Origin: Listeria cossartiae subsp. cossartiae
GTDB taxonomy: Bacteria > Bacillota > Bacilli > Lactobacillales > Listeriaceae
Length of the DNA stretch: 64,000 nucleotides
Direction of reading: 5' to 3'
NCBI RefSeq assembly: GCF_014224155.1
Contig: NZ_JAASUI010000001.1
Span: 62,001-126,000 of the forward strand
Shown here: one piece after another, positions 1 through 8,722 of the stretch
How positions within the stretch are numbered: position 1 is the first letter of the stretch
Layout: every line of letters begins with the position of its first letter
The notes under the pieces: generated by a model
Databases searched by the model: none
Seen by the model: the letters and a program-made list of their open reading frames with translations, nothing else
What the model was told of the DNA's origin: nothing
Translations under genes and position numbers: made by a program

Positions 1-293
1 GCGTACATTGTATTCGAAAATTTGTTTCCTTCTGAGACAGCCACCGAGCCACCAATAATTGCGATTTGGTGTTTTTCAGAAAGGTTCGCTAAAAATTCTT
101 TTGTTCTTTCCCCATTTAAATCAGCAACTCCAGCTAATTCGTTTAAAGCGTAACCTGTATTCCACATTTCTGGTAAAACTGCGATATCGGCCCCATTTTT
201 TGCAGCTTCGATGATGGCTTTTTCAATCCGCGCATAGTTTGCATCTGGATATTTAAAAGCTACATCGGTTTGACATAATGCCAACTTCCACAT
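1..293 (-). CDS. Carbon-nitrogen hydrolase (omega-amidase-like), 5' part only
   Basis: The minus strand reads an open frame from ATG at 293 to the window edge, about 97 codons, starting MWKLALCQTDVAFKYPDANY. A good ribosome site (GGGAG) lies about 8 bases upstream. The first beta strand (LALCQTD) and the segment GADIAVLPEMW, with the catalytic Glu of the Glu-Lys-Cys triad, mark the nitrilase/carbon-nitrogen hydrolase fold. The Lys and Cys lie outside the window. In Bacillus subtilis an amidase of this family (YkrU/MtnU) sits beside the aminotransferase YkrV/MtnE. An aminotransferase of that type lies about 3 kb away here, so a role in deamidating a transamination by-product is plausible but inferred. 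Confidence 0.8.
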   Translation of the reverse strand, partial: MWKLALCQTDVAFKYPDANYARIEKAIIEAAKNGADIAVLPEMWNTGYALNELAGVADLNGERTKEFLANLSEKHQIAIIGGSVAVSEGNKFSNTMY

Positions 294-317
294 GTTCTTC
301 GCTCCCTTTTTCTTTTA

Positions 318-370
318 AAAATAACACAAGCTTGGTGACGAGTCCATATTGGAACACTGTGCACCAAGCT
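318..370 (-). terminator. Terminator downstream of metI
   Basis: The arms AGCTTGGTG (362-370 on the minus strand) and CACCAAGCT (329-337) pair across a 24-base loop. On the minus strand they are followed by a T-rich tract. This ends the metQ-metN-metI transcript before the amidase gene. Confidence 0.7.
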
Positions 371-382
371 CTAAGTAGTGAG

Positions 383-1045
383 TTAATCTTTTTTAAGACG
401 TCTAGATAAGAAATTACCGAATGATTGTAGTGCTTGAACCATGATAATTAAAATGATGATGGTTGTATACATGACAGTTGGTTCAAAACGTTGGAAACCA
501 TATTGGTAAGCAATTGTTCCAAGTCCGCCAGCGCCAACAAGTCCAGCCATCGCAGTTGCGCCGATTAGCCCGATTGTTGCGATAGTTAAACCAAGAACGA
601 TACCAGACCGAGCTTCGCGAATAACCACACTCCAAATGATTTTCGGTGTGGAAATCCCCATTGCTTGGTAGGCTTCAACGACACCACGGTCCACTTCCAA
701 GAGGGCGGACTCCATTAAACGAGCGATGTAAGGTGCCGTAAATACAACAAGCGGCATAATTACACCTTGAATCCCAATAGTAGTCCCAACAACAAAACGT
801 GTTACCGGAATCATTAAGAATAACAAAATGATAAACGGCAGTGAACGTAAAATATTAATGACCCAGTTTAAAATACTATAAGCAATCAGATTTTCCGATT
901 GACCACCTTTACGCGTTAATGTTAAAAATACGCCAAGTGGTAAACCAATCGCGAGTGAAATCACAAGCGTAATACCAGTCATCGTCAGCGTTTCCAGAAA
1001 TCCTTGCCAAAGTATCGGTCCCCATTCTTCAAAAAACAAACTCAT
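383..1045 (-). CDS. metI: Methionine ABC transporter permease MetI
   Basis: A 220-aa integral membrane protein of the MetI family, the channel of the MetNIQ importer for L/D-methionine. About five hydrophobic segments are visible. The cytoplasmic EAA-like loop (EAYQAMGISTPKIIWSVVI) couples to the ATPase. Length is normal for the family. Its start overlaps the end of metN by 4 bases, so translation is probably coupled. It is the last gene of a minus-strand operon whose leader is a SAM riboswitch, so expression should rise when S-adenosylmethionine is low. Confidence 0.93.
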   Translation of the reverse strand: MSLFFEEWGPILWQGFLETLTMTGITLVISLAIGLPLGVFLTLTRKGGQSENLIAYSILNWVINILRSLPFIILLFLMIPVTRFVVGTTIGIQGVIMPLVVFTAPYIARLMESALLEVDRGVVEAYQAMGISTPKIIWSVVIREARSGIVLGLTIATIGLIGATAMAGLVGAGGLGTIAYQYGFQRFEPTVMYTTIIILIIMVQALQSFGNFLSRRLKKD

Positions 1046-2058
1046 AGTAACTCGACCTCCTCAACAACGACTCCAGATTCTTTCAAATAAGCAATTGCTT
1101 TACTATATTCCGCTTCGTCCCCTTTTAAATGAACGAGTAGTTTTCCAAGTGTTCCGTTTTTCAAATGATCAATTCCGCCAGCTAAAATGCTTGGAAGAAC
1201 GTCGAATTTGCGTGATACAAGAGCAAGAGCAGGTTCATCCGCTTCGTCCCCAATAAAATGAAGAGAAACCAATTTCCCAGTTGCGACATATTTTTCAAGC
1301 AAATCTTGCGGGATATCGAAACTAGCTTCTGATCCAACAAAACGCTTGGTTGTCGCGTGTTTTGCTTTGGTGAAAATATCAAGAACGGTACCTTGTTCCA
1401 CTAAATGACCATTTTCCATTACAGCAACCCGGTCACAAATACGTTGAATGACATCAAGTTCATGTGTAATTAAGAAAATCGTAATGCCGAGTTCCGCATT
1501 AATTTTAAGTAACAGTTGCAAAATTGCTTCTGTTGTTTCAGGGTCCAAGGCGCTTGTTGCTTCATCGCTCAGCAGAATTTCTGGTTCATGCGCAAGAGCA
1601 CGAGCAATCGCGACACGTTGTTTTTGACCGCCAGAAAGTTGGCTTGGATAGTTGTTTCGTTTATCTTCTAAGCCAACGATTGACAAGTATTTATTCACGC
1701 GCGTTTCGATTTCGTCTTTTGGAACGCCTTCTAATTTTAATGGTTTGGCAATGTTATCATAGACAGTTGCTGTTTTCAGTAGGTTATATCCTTGGAAAAT
1801 CATGCCGATTTTCCGGCGTGCGACACGAAGTTCTTTGCTTGATAGGGTAGATAAGTTCTTCCCATCAATGACAACTTGGCCAGCATCTGGACGTTCAAGC
1901 AAGTTGATGCAACGAACGAGGGTACTTTTTCCGGCGCCACTGTAACCAACGACACCGAAAATTTCTCCTTTTTCGACTGTAATAGAAACATTTTTGACGG
2001 CTTCTACGGTTTTTCCATTTACATTAAATGATTTTGAAACTTGATGTAATTCGATCAA
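1042..2058 (-). CDS. metN: Methionine ABC transporter ATP-binding protein MetN
   Basis: A 338-aa ATPase. Walker A is GYSGAGKST at residues 38-46. The signature LSGGQKQR and Walker B (EILLSDEATSALD) follow near residues 140-170. The last ~75 residues form the NIL domain that binds methionine and inhibits transport in characterised MetN proteins. It lies between metQ and metI, overlaps metI by 4 bases, and starts 14 bases after the metQ stop. The three genes form one transcription unit. Confidence 0.95.
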   Translation of the reverse strand: MIELHQVSKSFNVNGKTVEAVKNVSITVEKGEIFGVVGYSGAGKSTLVRCINLLERPDAGQVVIDGKNLSTLSSKELRVARRKIGMIFQGYNLLKTATVYDNIAKPLKLEGVPKDEIETRVNKYLSIVGLEDKRNNYPSQLSGGQKQRVAIARALAHEPEILLSDEATSALDPETTEAILQLLLKINAELGITIFLITHELDVIQRICDRVAVMENGHLVEQGTVLDIFTKAKHATTKRFVGSEASFDIPQDLLEKYVATGKLVSLHFIGDEADEPALALVSRKFDVLPSILAGGIDHLKNGTLGKLLVHLKGDEAEYSKAIAYLKESGVVVEEVELL

Positions 2059-2072
2059 AATAAAACAACTCC

Positions 2073-2894
2073 CTAGAATGCAGGTACTACAGACCCATTA
2101 AATTCTTTTTCAATAAATGCTTTTACTTCATCTGAATGGTAATATTTTTCTAATGTTTTTACGACTTCATCGTCTTTGTTGGCACTACGAACAACGAAAA
2201 CGTTTGGATATGGATTGTCTTTTGTAGGTTCGTGGTAAATCGCATCTTTATTAATAGAAAGTCCAGCGCCCATTGCAAAGTTAGTATTGATAGCTGCGGC
2301 TGCAACTTCATCTAATTGTGCAGGGATTTGAGAAGCTTCAAGTTCAACGATTTCAAGGTCAAGCGGGTTTTCAGCAATGTCTTTTTTCGTTGCTTTTTCT
2401 TCCACGCCATCTTTTAATTTAATAATGCCAGCATCTTCAAATAGTTTTAAACCACGGTATTCGTTACTTGGATCGTTTGGAACGGCAATTTTGTCGCCTT
2501 TTTTAAGATTTTTTAAGTCTTTAATATCGTTGGAGTAAATACCCATTGGGAACGCTACAGTTTTGAATGCAACGTCTAATTTGTAGCCTTTATCTTTCTT
2601 TTGTTGCTCTAAAAATGGGATTGTTTGGTAATTATTTGCATCCAAGTCACCATCGTTTAAAGCTGTATTTGGTGTATTATAATCATCAAATGTTTTGATT
2701 TTGATTTCAAGACCGTCTTTTTTCGCTAATTTTTGAACTTCCTCAGCGATTTGTTGGTGAGGTCCTGCAGTTGTTCCAATGGTGATTTTTTCTGTGCTTA
2801 AGGCTTTATCATCACTACCGCCTCCGCACGCTGCTAATCCTAAAACAAGACTTGATGCAAGTAAAATTCCTAACCCTTTTGTTAATTTTCTCAT
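2073..2894 (-). CDS. metQ: Methionine-binding lipoprotein MetQ
   Basis: A 273-aa substrate-binding lipoprotein of the NlpA/MetQ family. The N-terminus has a signal peptide with lipobox LAAC and lipidated Cys23, followed by a Gly/Ser/Asp linker. The conserved opening of the mature domain (ITIGTTAGPHQQIAEEV) and the motif VPNDPSNEYRGL are typical of methionine binders. It is the first gene of the operon and is read from a promoter and SAM riboswitch at 2951-3184. It should deliver methionine to MetI at the outer membrane face. Confidence 0.95.
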   Translation of the reverse strand: MRKLTKGLGILLASSLVLGLAACGGGSDDKALSTEKITIGTTAGPHQQIAEEVQKLAKKDGLEIKIKTFDDYNTPNTALNDGDLDANNYQTIPFLEQQKKDKGYKLDVAFKTVAFPMGIYSNDIKDLKNLKKGDKIAVPNDPSNEYRGLKLFEDAGIIKLKDGVEEKATKKDIAENPLDLEIVELEASQIPAQLDEVAAAAINTNFAMGAGLSINKDAIYHEPTKDNPYPNVFVVRSANKDDEVVKTLEKYYHSDEVKAFIEKEFNGSVVPAF

Positions 2895-2950
2895 CTTTTT
2901 TTCCTCCCTAGTATGTTGTGTGATTATCCAGATTTATTCATGTAAACAAT

Positions 2951-2983
2951 AAAAAAACTTCTCTATTTTAGAATAGAGAAGTG
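2951..2983 (-). terminator. Riboswitch-controlled intrinsic terminator before metQ
   Basis: The arms at 2957-2967 and 2972-2982 form a strong hairpin (ACTTCTCTATT with its complement), followed on the minus strand by seven T residues at 2951-2957. It is the expression platform of the SAM aptamer just upstream. Confidence 0.9.
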
Positions 2984-3004
2984 GAAAGTCGAACATATCC
3001 AGCT

Positions 3005-3126
3005 CCTCTTATCTACCAAAACGGAATACACCATTTTGCTGGAATTAGCACCTTCACTTTACGCTTAAATAAAGTTAGGTTGCCGGGCTTCATCGGGCCA
3101 GTCCCTCTGCCGCTCTCGATAAGAGA
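3005..3126 (-). ncRNA. SAM-I (S-box) riboswitch aptamer
   Basis: Read on the minus strand, the leader has the S-box landmarks in order: a P1 strand CTCTTATCGAGAG, GAGGGACTGGCCC, GATGAAGCCCGGCAACC, GGTGCTAATTCC, and the returning P1 strand GATAAGAG (3006-3013). Known S-box RNAs bind S-adenosylmethionine and favour the terminator. Here that terminator lies at 2951-2983, ahead of metQNI. Confidence 0.97.
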
Positions 3127-3155
3127 AAATATTTTAGAAAAACCTGTTAGTTAAA

Positions 3156-3184
3156 AATATACGCATATTAGCTTAATTTGTCAA
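3156..3184 (-). promoter_or_regulatory. SigA-type promoter of metQNI
   Basis: On the minus strand a perfect -35 TTGACA (3184-3179) is separated by exactly 17 bases from -10 TATATT (3161-3156). Transcription would start about 20 bases ahead of the S-box. Confidence 0.85.
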
Positions 3185-3213
3185 TGCTTTTTTAAGTTTT
3201 AAAAAAATCGTAC

Positions 3214-3242
3214 TGGACAAATACTTCAGAAAACTTTACTAT
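3214..3242 (+). promoter_or_regulatory. Promoter of the aminotransferase gene
   Basis: TGGACA (3214-3219), 17 bases, TACTAT (3237-3242). Transcription would begin near 3249, which rules out the ATG at 3251 as a normal leadered start and supports the ATG at 3278. Confidence 0.65.
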
Positions 3243-3277
3243 TTTAATCAATGAAACTTGAAAAGGACGGGTGTCAA

Positions 3278-4459
3278 ATGAAAATTTCCAAACGCTTGCA
3301 AAATTTACCAGATCAGTTTTTTTCTAGCCTTGTAGAAAAAGTTGGAAAAAAGGTGGCAGAAGGTCATGATGTTATTAACTTAGGTCAAGGAAACCCAGAC
3401 CAGCCAACACCCAAACATATTGTGGAAGCGATGAAAACGGCTTCAGAAAAACCACTTAACCACAAATATTCTTTGTTTCGCGGAAAGCATGAGCTAAAAC
3501 AAGCCGCTGCGGATTTTTATGCGCGTGAATATAATGTAACCATCGATCCAAATACAGAAGTCGCGATTTTATTTGGCACGAAAACTGGCTTAGTGGAGCT
3601 GCCGATGTGTTTAATGGATCCGGGTGATGTGATGCTTTTACCGGACCCGGGCTATCCCGATTATTTGTCCGGCGTAGTTTTAGGCGAAGTTCAATTTGAA
3701 AAAATGCCGCTAATTGCCGCAAATAATTTTTTACCAGATTTCACTAAAATTCCAGAAGATATCGCTAAAAAAGCAGAATTAATGTATTTAAATTACCCTA
3801 ATAACCCAACTGGCGCGGTAGCAACGGCCGATTTCTTTGAAGAAACAGTCGCTTTTGCCAAAGAGCACAATATCGTTGTTGCGCATGATTTTGCATACGG
3901 AGGTATCGGTTTTGACGGCGAGAAGCCCATTAGTTTTTTAGAAACGAAAGGAGCGAAAGAGGTCGGGATTGAACTTTATACACTTTCGAAAACGTATAAT
4001 ATGGCGGGGTGGCGCGTTGGTTTTGCAGTCGGAAATAGCGAAGTCATCGAAGCAATCAATCTGATTCAAGACCATATGTATGTTAGTCTTTTCCCGGGGA
4101 TTCAAGATGCTGCAATTGAAGCATTAACAGGTGATCAGACGTGTGTTAGAGAATTAACGGCACGCTATGAAAGTCGTAGAAATGCGTTTATTTCCGCTTG
4201 TAACGCCATTGGATGGAAAGCAGTTGCTCCAGCGGGCTCGTTTTTTGCTTGGATGCCGGTGCCGGAAGATTTTACAAGTAGCGAATTCGCGGATTACCTT
4301 TTAGAAAAAGTGAGTGTCGCGGTTGCGGATGGTAGTGGCTTCGGTGAGTTTGGCGAAGGATATGTGCGGGTTGGTCTTTTAATGGATGAAGATCGGTTAG
4401 AAGAAGCAGTGACACGGATTGCCAAACTACATCTTTTTGATAAAGTGGCTCAAAAGTAA
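3278..4459 (+). CDS. PLP-dependent aminotransferase (YkrV/MtnE-like)
   Basis: A 393-aa fold-type I aminotransferase. The ATG at 3278 was chosen because AAGGACGGG precedes it; an ATG at 3251 lacks a ribosome site. The segment NLGQGNPDQPTP, the Asn-rich LNYPNNPTGAV, HDFAYG and the PLP-lysine motif YTLSKTYNMAGWRVGF are visible. It closely resembles B. subtilis YkrV/MtnE, which transaminates ketomethylthiobutyrate to methionine. It stands divergently from the SAM-controlled methionine importer, which supports a methionine-related role. The rest of the salvage pathway is not in this window, so substrate and symbol are left open. Confidence 0.85.
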   Translation: MKISKRLQNLPDQFFSSLVEKVGKKVAEGHDVINLGQGNPDQPTPKHIVEAMKTASEKPLNHKYSLFRGKHELKQAAADFYAREYNVTIDPNTEVAILFGTKTGLVELPMCLMDPGDVMLLPDPGYPDYLSGVVLGEVQFEKMPLIAANNFLPDFTKIPEDIAKKAELMYLNYPNNPTGAVATADFFEETVAFAKEHNIVVAHDFAYGGIGFDGEKPISFLETKGAKEVGIELYTLSKTYNMAGWRVGFAVGNSEVIEAINLIQDHMYVSLFPGIQDAAIEALTGDQTCVRELTARYESRRNAFISACNAIGWKAVAPAGSFFAWMPVPEDFTSSEFADYLLEKVSVAVADGSGFGEFGEGYVRVGLLMDEDRLEEAVTRIAKLHLFDKVAQK

Positions 4460-4517
4460 GCGAATAACTAATTTTGAAAGGAAATCGCTTGTAATAATTC
4501 AGATAATTACTTGTATG

Positions 4518-4526
4518 TGTTATAAT
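4518..4526 (+). promoter_or_regulatory. Extended -10 promoter of walR
   Basis: TGTTATAAT (4518-4526) is a TGn-extended -10 with no good -35. It leaves a leader of about 140 bases before walR. Confidence 0.5.
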
Positions 4527-4670
4527 TGATTAGTAAGTCTATTCTTAGCATGTTGTTTTATGAAGGCAGGCCAGAATTTAAAGTGTTTAGTGAGATTTTT
4601 ACGCATTAAATAAAAAATATCTGTCCCGGTTAAAGCCGGCGAAATCCAGGAATGAGAGGACTGTAAAAAA

Positions 4671-5384
4671 ATGGCAGAAAAGAAAATTCTTGTAGTAGAT
4701 GACGAAAAACCGATTGCGGATATAGTTAAGTTTAATCTAAATAAAGAAGGCTTTGATGTATACTGCGCCTACGATGGCGATGAAGCGTTAGAACTTGTAG
4801 AAGAAGTTCAGCCAGATTTGATTTTACTCGATATTATGCTTCCAGGTCGTGATGGTATCGAAGTATGTCGTGAAGTTCGTAAAAAATATGATATGCCAAT
4901 AATTATGGTAACAGCGAAAGACTCCGAAATTGATAAGGTTATCGGACTAGAACTTGGTGCCGATGATTATGTAACGAAACCATTTAGTAACCGTGAATTA
5001 ATTGCTCGTGTGAAAGCCAACTTGCGCCGTCACAGCCAAGTAAGTTCAAGCGCAGCCGAGGAAGAAGAAAATAGCGAACTAGAAATTGGTTCCTTGATTA
5101 TTCATCCAGACGCATATGTTGCTTCTAAACGTGGAGAAACAATCGAACTTACGCATCGTGAATTCGAATTACTACACTATTTAGCGAAACATATGGGACA
5201 AGTAATGACACGGGAACATTTACTCCAAACTGTTTGGGGCTATGACTACTTCGGCGATGTTCGTACAGTTGATGTTACCGTTCGTCGTTTACGTGAAAAA
5301 ATTGAAGATAACCCAAGTCACCCAGCGTGGTTAGTAACAAGACGCGGAGTTGGCTATTATTTACGCAATCCAGAACAAGAATAA
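4671..5384 (+). CDS. walR: Response regulator WalR (YycF)
   Basis: A 237-aa OmpR/PhoB-family regulator. The receiver domain has the acidic pair D10/D11 and phosphoacceptor D54 ([11 protein letters not shown]), then the conserved KPF. The C-terminal winged helix contains [13 protein letters not shown] and the recognition region [17 protein letters not shown]. WalR is essential in Firmicutes and controls cell-wall hydrolase genes. GAGAGGA precedes the ATG. A terminator separates it from walK, which is not the usual arrangement (see findings). Confidence 0.97.
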   Translation: MAEKKILVVDDEKPIADIVKFNLNKEGFDVYCAYDGDEALELVEEVQPDLILLDIMLPGRDGIEVCREVRKKYDMPIIMVTAKDSEIDKVIGLELGADDYVTKPFSNRELIARVKANLRRHSQVSSSAAEEEENSELEIGSLIIHPDAYVASKRGETIELTHREFELLHYLAKHMGQVMTREHLLQTVWGYDYFGDVRTVDVTVRRLREKIEDNPSHPAWLVTRRGVGYYLRNPEQE

Positions 5385-5392
5385 ATAAAGAG

Positions 5393-5436
5393 AAGTGGTC
5401 GCCAAACTGAAAAAACTTGGTTGACCACTTTTTTTG
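5393..5436 (+). terminator. Terminator between walR and walK
   Basis: AAGTGGTC (5393-5400) pairs with GACCACTT (5423-5430), with inner CCAA/TTGG pairs, and is followed by a run of T to 5435. The hairpin is strong and well placed to stop walR transcripts. Confidence 0.85.
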
Positions 5437-5520
5437 GGTATATCCGCTTAGTTCCTCGTTATTTTTATAAACAAATCGACCCAATTAACAGGAAAAACCA
5501 TACGTCTACCCTGCAACATA

Positions 5521-5529
5521 TGGTATACT
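5521..5529 (+). promoter_or_regulatory. Extended -10 promoter of walK
   Basis: TGGTATACT (5521-5529) is a TGn-extended -10 lying 40 bases before the walK start, just downstream of the terminator. The -35 region is weak. Confidence 0.5.
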
Positions 5530-5568
5530 AATTTAAATATATTACCCCGAATAGGAGTAGAACGACTT

Positions 5569-7401
5569 ATGCATAAAATGAGATTTTTTCAGTCCGTACA
5601 ATTTAAGTTAGTTATTATGTATTTGCTACTAATTATCGTTGCAATGCAAGTAATTGGCGCGTATTTTGTTCGTGAGCTGGAAGGACAACTGGAGAAAAAC
5701 TTTCAAGATTCTATTACGAATAGTATTACCTTGCTGGATTATAACGCTAGAGAAGAAATCATTAAAAACAGCGATAACTCAGTCAAGTTACAAAATGATA
5801 TTAGAGAACTTTTAGTCGACTATTCGCGCGCAAGTAGCAATTTAATCGAAGTAAGAATTGTGGATGACAAAGGGAAAATTCTCGGTACATCTAATTTAAA
5901 TAATCAAGGTATTGTTGGCCAAAAGAGCAACGATCCCCTTGTAAAACGAACGCTGTCACTTGGAACAACTTCTGAGGACAAAATTTATAAAGACGAATCG
6001 AATAAAAATAACCGTGTCTGGGTGAACGTATCCTCCATCAAAAACAAAGGCAAAGTGATAGGGGCTATTTATCTTGTCGCCGATATCGAAAGTGTCTATA
6101 AACAAGTCGATGATATCACGAATATTTTTATCACCGGTACGTTAATCGCGATGATTATTACCGCGGTGCTTGGAATCTTGCTATCAAGAACCATCACGAA
6201 GCCAATTGTTGAAATGAAACGCCAAGCTTATGCGATGGCAAGAGGGAATTATAGCCGCAAAGTAAAAGTTTATGGCGTCGATGAAATTGGTGAATTAGCG
6301 GATTCTTTCAACACGCTAACGAAACGAGTTCAAGAAGCCCAAGCGATGACAGAAGGGGAACGGCGCAAACTTTCCTCCGTACTCGCATATATGACCGATG
6401 GCGTAATCGCAACAGACCGCCGTGGTAAAGTAATTCTTATCAATACGCCAGCAGAAAAAATGCTTCGCGTAAAACATGAAAGTGCTAATGGCCGTTCCAT
6501 TATTGATGTTTTAGACATCGGAGACACATATCAATTTGAAGATTTAATGGAAGTAGATGGCTCGCTAACGATGGACCGCAGTACGCTCGACAAACCTTAC
6601 GTGCTTCGTGCTAATTTCTCCGTTATCCAAAGAGAAACAGGCTTTAACAATGGCGTAATCGCGGTACTTCACGATATTACTGATCAAGAAAAAGTCGACC
6701 AAGAACGCCGCGACTTCGTATCCAACGTATCGCATGAACTAAGAACACCACTGACAAGTATGCACAGTTATTTAGAAGCATTAAGCGACGGCGCATGGGA
6801 AGATAAAGAAATCGCCCCACGTTTCCTTGAAGTAACGCAAAATGAGACAGAGCGTATGATTCGCTTAGTTAATGATCTGCTCAAGCTTTCCAGAATGGAC
6901 GGCGGCAGAGAACAACTCGAAAAAAGCTTCGTGAACTTTACGGATTTCTTTAACCATATTATTGACCGTTTTGAAATGATGAAAAAAGAAACAATCATGT
7001 TCAAACGCCATATTCCAAGAGAGCCAGTTATTATCGAAATTGATGAAGATAAAGTAATGCAAGTGCTCGATAATATTATTTCTAACGCCAACAAATATTC
7101 ACCAGACGGCGGTCGCATTTCGTTCTATCTGAAAAAATTTGAAGATGAAATTGAAGTGAGCATTGCCGATGAAGGTTTAGGCGTACCAGACGAAGATTTA
7201 GCAAATGTATTCGACCGATTCTTCCGCGTAGACAAAGCTCGTTCGCGGGAAATGGGAGGAACAGGGTTAGGACTTGCCATCGCTCGAGAAGTAATCGAAG
7301 CACATGGCGGTCGAATTTGGGCCGAGCGTAATAAGACCAAAGGAACCATAATTAAATTCACCCTGCCATATAGTGACTTACCGGAGGATGATTGGGAATG
7401 A
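5569..7401 (+). CDS. walK: Sensor histidine kinase WalK (YycG)
   Basis: A 610-aa membrane kinase, the length expected for WalK. In order: first membrane helix (~12-32), extracellular PAS-like sensor (~33-180), second helix (~183-204), HAMP (~205-257), cytoplasmic PAS (~262-370), HisKA with phosphoacceptor His389 in VSNVSHELRTPLTS, then the ATPase with the N box NIISNANKYSPDGG, G1 DEGLGVPDEDL and G2 GGTGLGLA. AGGAG lies about 11 bases before the ATG. It phosphorylates WalR and is restrained by WalH and WalI in relatives. Its 3' end overlaps walH by 4 bases. Confidence 0.97.
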   Translation: MHKMRFFQSVQFKLVIMYLLLIIVAMQVIGAYFVRELEGQLEKNFQDSITNSITLLDYNAREEIIKNSDNSVKLQNDIRELLVDYSRASSNLIEVRIVDDKGKILGTSNLNNQGIVGQKSNDPLVKRTLSLGTTSEDKIYKDESNKNNRVWVNVSSIKNKGKVIGAIYLVADIESVYKQVDDITNIFITGTLIAMIITAVLGILLSRTITKPIVEMKRQAYAMARGNYSRKVKVYGVDEIGELADSFNTLTKRVQEAQAMTEGERRKLSSVLAYMTDGVIATDRRGKVILINTPAEKMLRVKHESANGRSIIDVLDIGDTYQFEDLMEVDGSLTMDRSTLDKPYVLRANFSVIQRETGFNNGVIAVLHDITDQEKVDQERRDFVSNVSHELRTPLTSMHSYLEALSDGAWEDKEIAPRFLEVTQNETERMIRLVNDLLKLSRMDGGREQLEKSFVNFTDFFNHIIDRFEMMKKETIMFKRHIPREPVIIEIDEDKVMQVLDNIISNANKYSPDGGRISFYLKKFEDEIEVSIADEGLGVPDEDLANVFDRFFRVDKARSREMGGTGLGLAIAREVIEAHGGRIWAERNKTKGTIIKFTLPYSDLPEDDWE

Positions 7402-8720
7402 TGAAAAAAACAGGATTTCGCTCATTTGTACTAACCATTTTAGTCGTACTCAGTATCGTCCTAAGCTACTTTATTTGGAAGGGACAACCTGATTACGAAG
7501 CCATCAACGTCAAGGAAATCGAAAAAACAACGATTGATAAAACAATGACCACTTCACAAGTTTTCAAACCATACAAATTAGCCGTTAATTCAAATGACAA
7601 CAATTACCAAAGTTTAGATGCTGATTTATTAAATGAACTAATGGCTCAAGGAAAAGCATTCAGTTTTTCAGAAGTCGTTTTAGCTAACAAAAAAAGTAGT
7701 GAAGATTACGAGAAATTAATCCATAAAAATGGCACTATCGAGATAATTTTCCCGAATGATATTCCGTTCTCTATTTTCGCGCAAATTTTCCAAGTCGAAG
7801 GAGAAGGGCTTGAATCTGCCTTCTTTAACCGGATTGTGTTTGATATTAATAATACAGACACAGGGCTACATTCGGTGTATTTCGCAAATGATGACCAAGA
7901 AAATATTTACCAAAGTTCTTTGCAAAATAAAGACATTGATAAAATCGAAAAAATTGTTAAAAAGAATGAAGGTAAGCTGACGCAAAACGACAAGTTGCTT
8001 TCCAACAAACGCAATCTGTTCTTAAGCACGGAAAAAACAAAATTAGACCGCAAAAAATATATTATTGACTCACTGGAAATTAATTTATTCACATCCGCAT
8101 TATTCCAAGACTCTGGCACAGTGAAAAGTGAAGGGAATACGTATACGGATGGTTCAAGTGTCATTGAAATGGATACAGATAATAAAGTATTAGAATATGT
8201 AAATCCTTCGCAAGAGCGCACAAACCCAGAAGATCTTAGCAGTGTGAAGCGTGCTGGGTTAATTCAAGACAGTTTTAACTTTGTGAATGACCATGCTGGC
8301 TGGACTGGAGACGGGGCGTATTATTTCACAGGTTATGCTGGCGAAAGTGCGACAACCAATTTCAGTTTATTCATTGATAATTTACAAGTTTACAATGAAA
8401 ATGGCATGGCGGATATTTCCGTAACAGAAGGTCTGGAAGCAGTTTATAAATACATGAGACCGTTCTTCCGACTAGATACAGACGTTCCCGGAGAGAAAAA
8501 AGAAGTGACGCTGCAGTCGTCCTACTCTGTTTATAACGCCCTTGCTCAAAATCCTAACGTAAATGCGGAAGAAGTTGAAGATATCGTTCCTGGTTATCAC
8601 ATGACGAGAAGTGAATCCTCTGGTATGAACCGTCTTGTCACTTTAGAACCGACATGGCTTTACAAGTATCATGACAAATGGTTTATCTTCCAAGCAGATG
8701 CAGCAAAGGCGGGTGAATAA
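7398..8720 (+). CDS. walH: WalK regulator WalH (YycH)
   Basis: A 440-aa single-pass membrane protein of the YycH family. A hydrophobic helix (RSFVLTILVVLSIVLSYFIW) anchors a large extracellular domain. The ATG at 7398 is preferred because it forms an ATGA overlap with the walK stop and GGAGG lies 10 bases upstream; a second ATG follows directly. In B. subtilis YycH and YycI form a complex with WalK in the membrane and hold its activity down. Confidence 0.92.
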   Translation: MMKKTGFRSFVLTILVVLSIVLSYFIWKGQPDYEAINVKEIEKTTIDKTMTTSQVFKPYKLAVNSNDNNYQSLDADLLNELMAQGKAFSFSEVVLANKKSSEDYEKLIHKNGTIEIIFPNDIPFSIFAQIFQVEGEGLESAFFNRIVFDINNTDTGLHSVYFANDDQENIYQSSLQNKDIDKIEKIVKKNEGKLTQNDKLLSNKRNLFLSTEKTKLDRKKYIIDSLEINLFTSALFQDSGTVKSEGNTYTDGSSVIEMDTDNKVLEYVNPSQERTNPEDLSSVKRAGLIQDSFNFVNDHAGWTGDGAYYFTGYAGESATTNFSLFIDNLQVYNENGMADISVTEGLEAVYKYMRPFFRLDTDVPGEKKEVTLQSSYSVYNALAQNPNVNAEEVEDIVPGYHMTRSESSGMNRLVTLEPTWLYKYHDKWFIFQADAAKAGE

Positions 8721-8722
8721 AA

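Noticed and set aside
4458..4491. Hairpin AAGCGA...TCGCTT after the aminotransferase gene
   Set aside because: No T tract follows, so it is not a convincing terminator.
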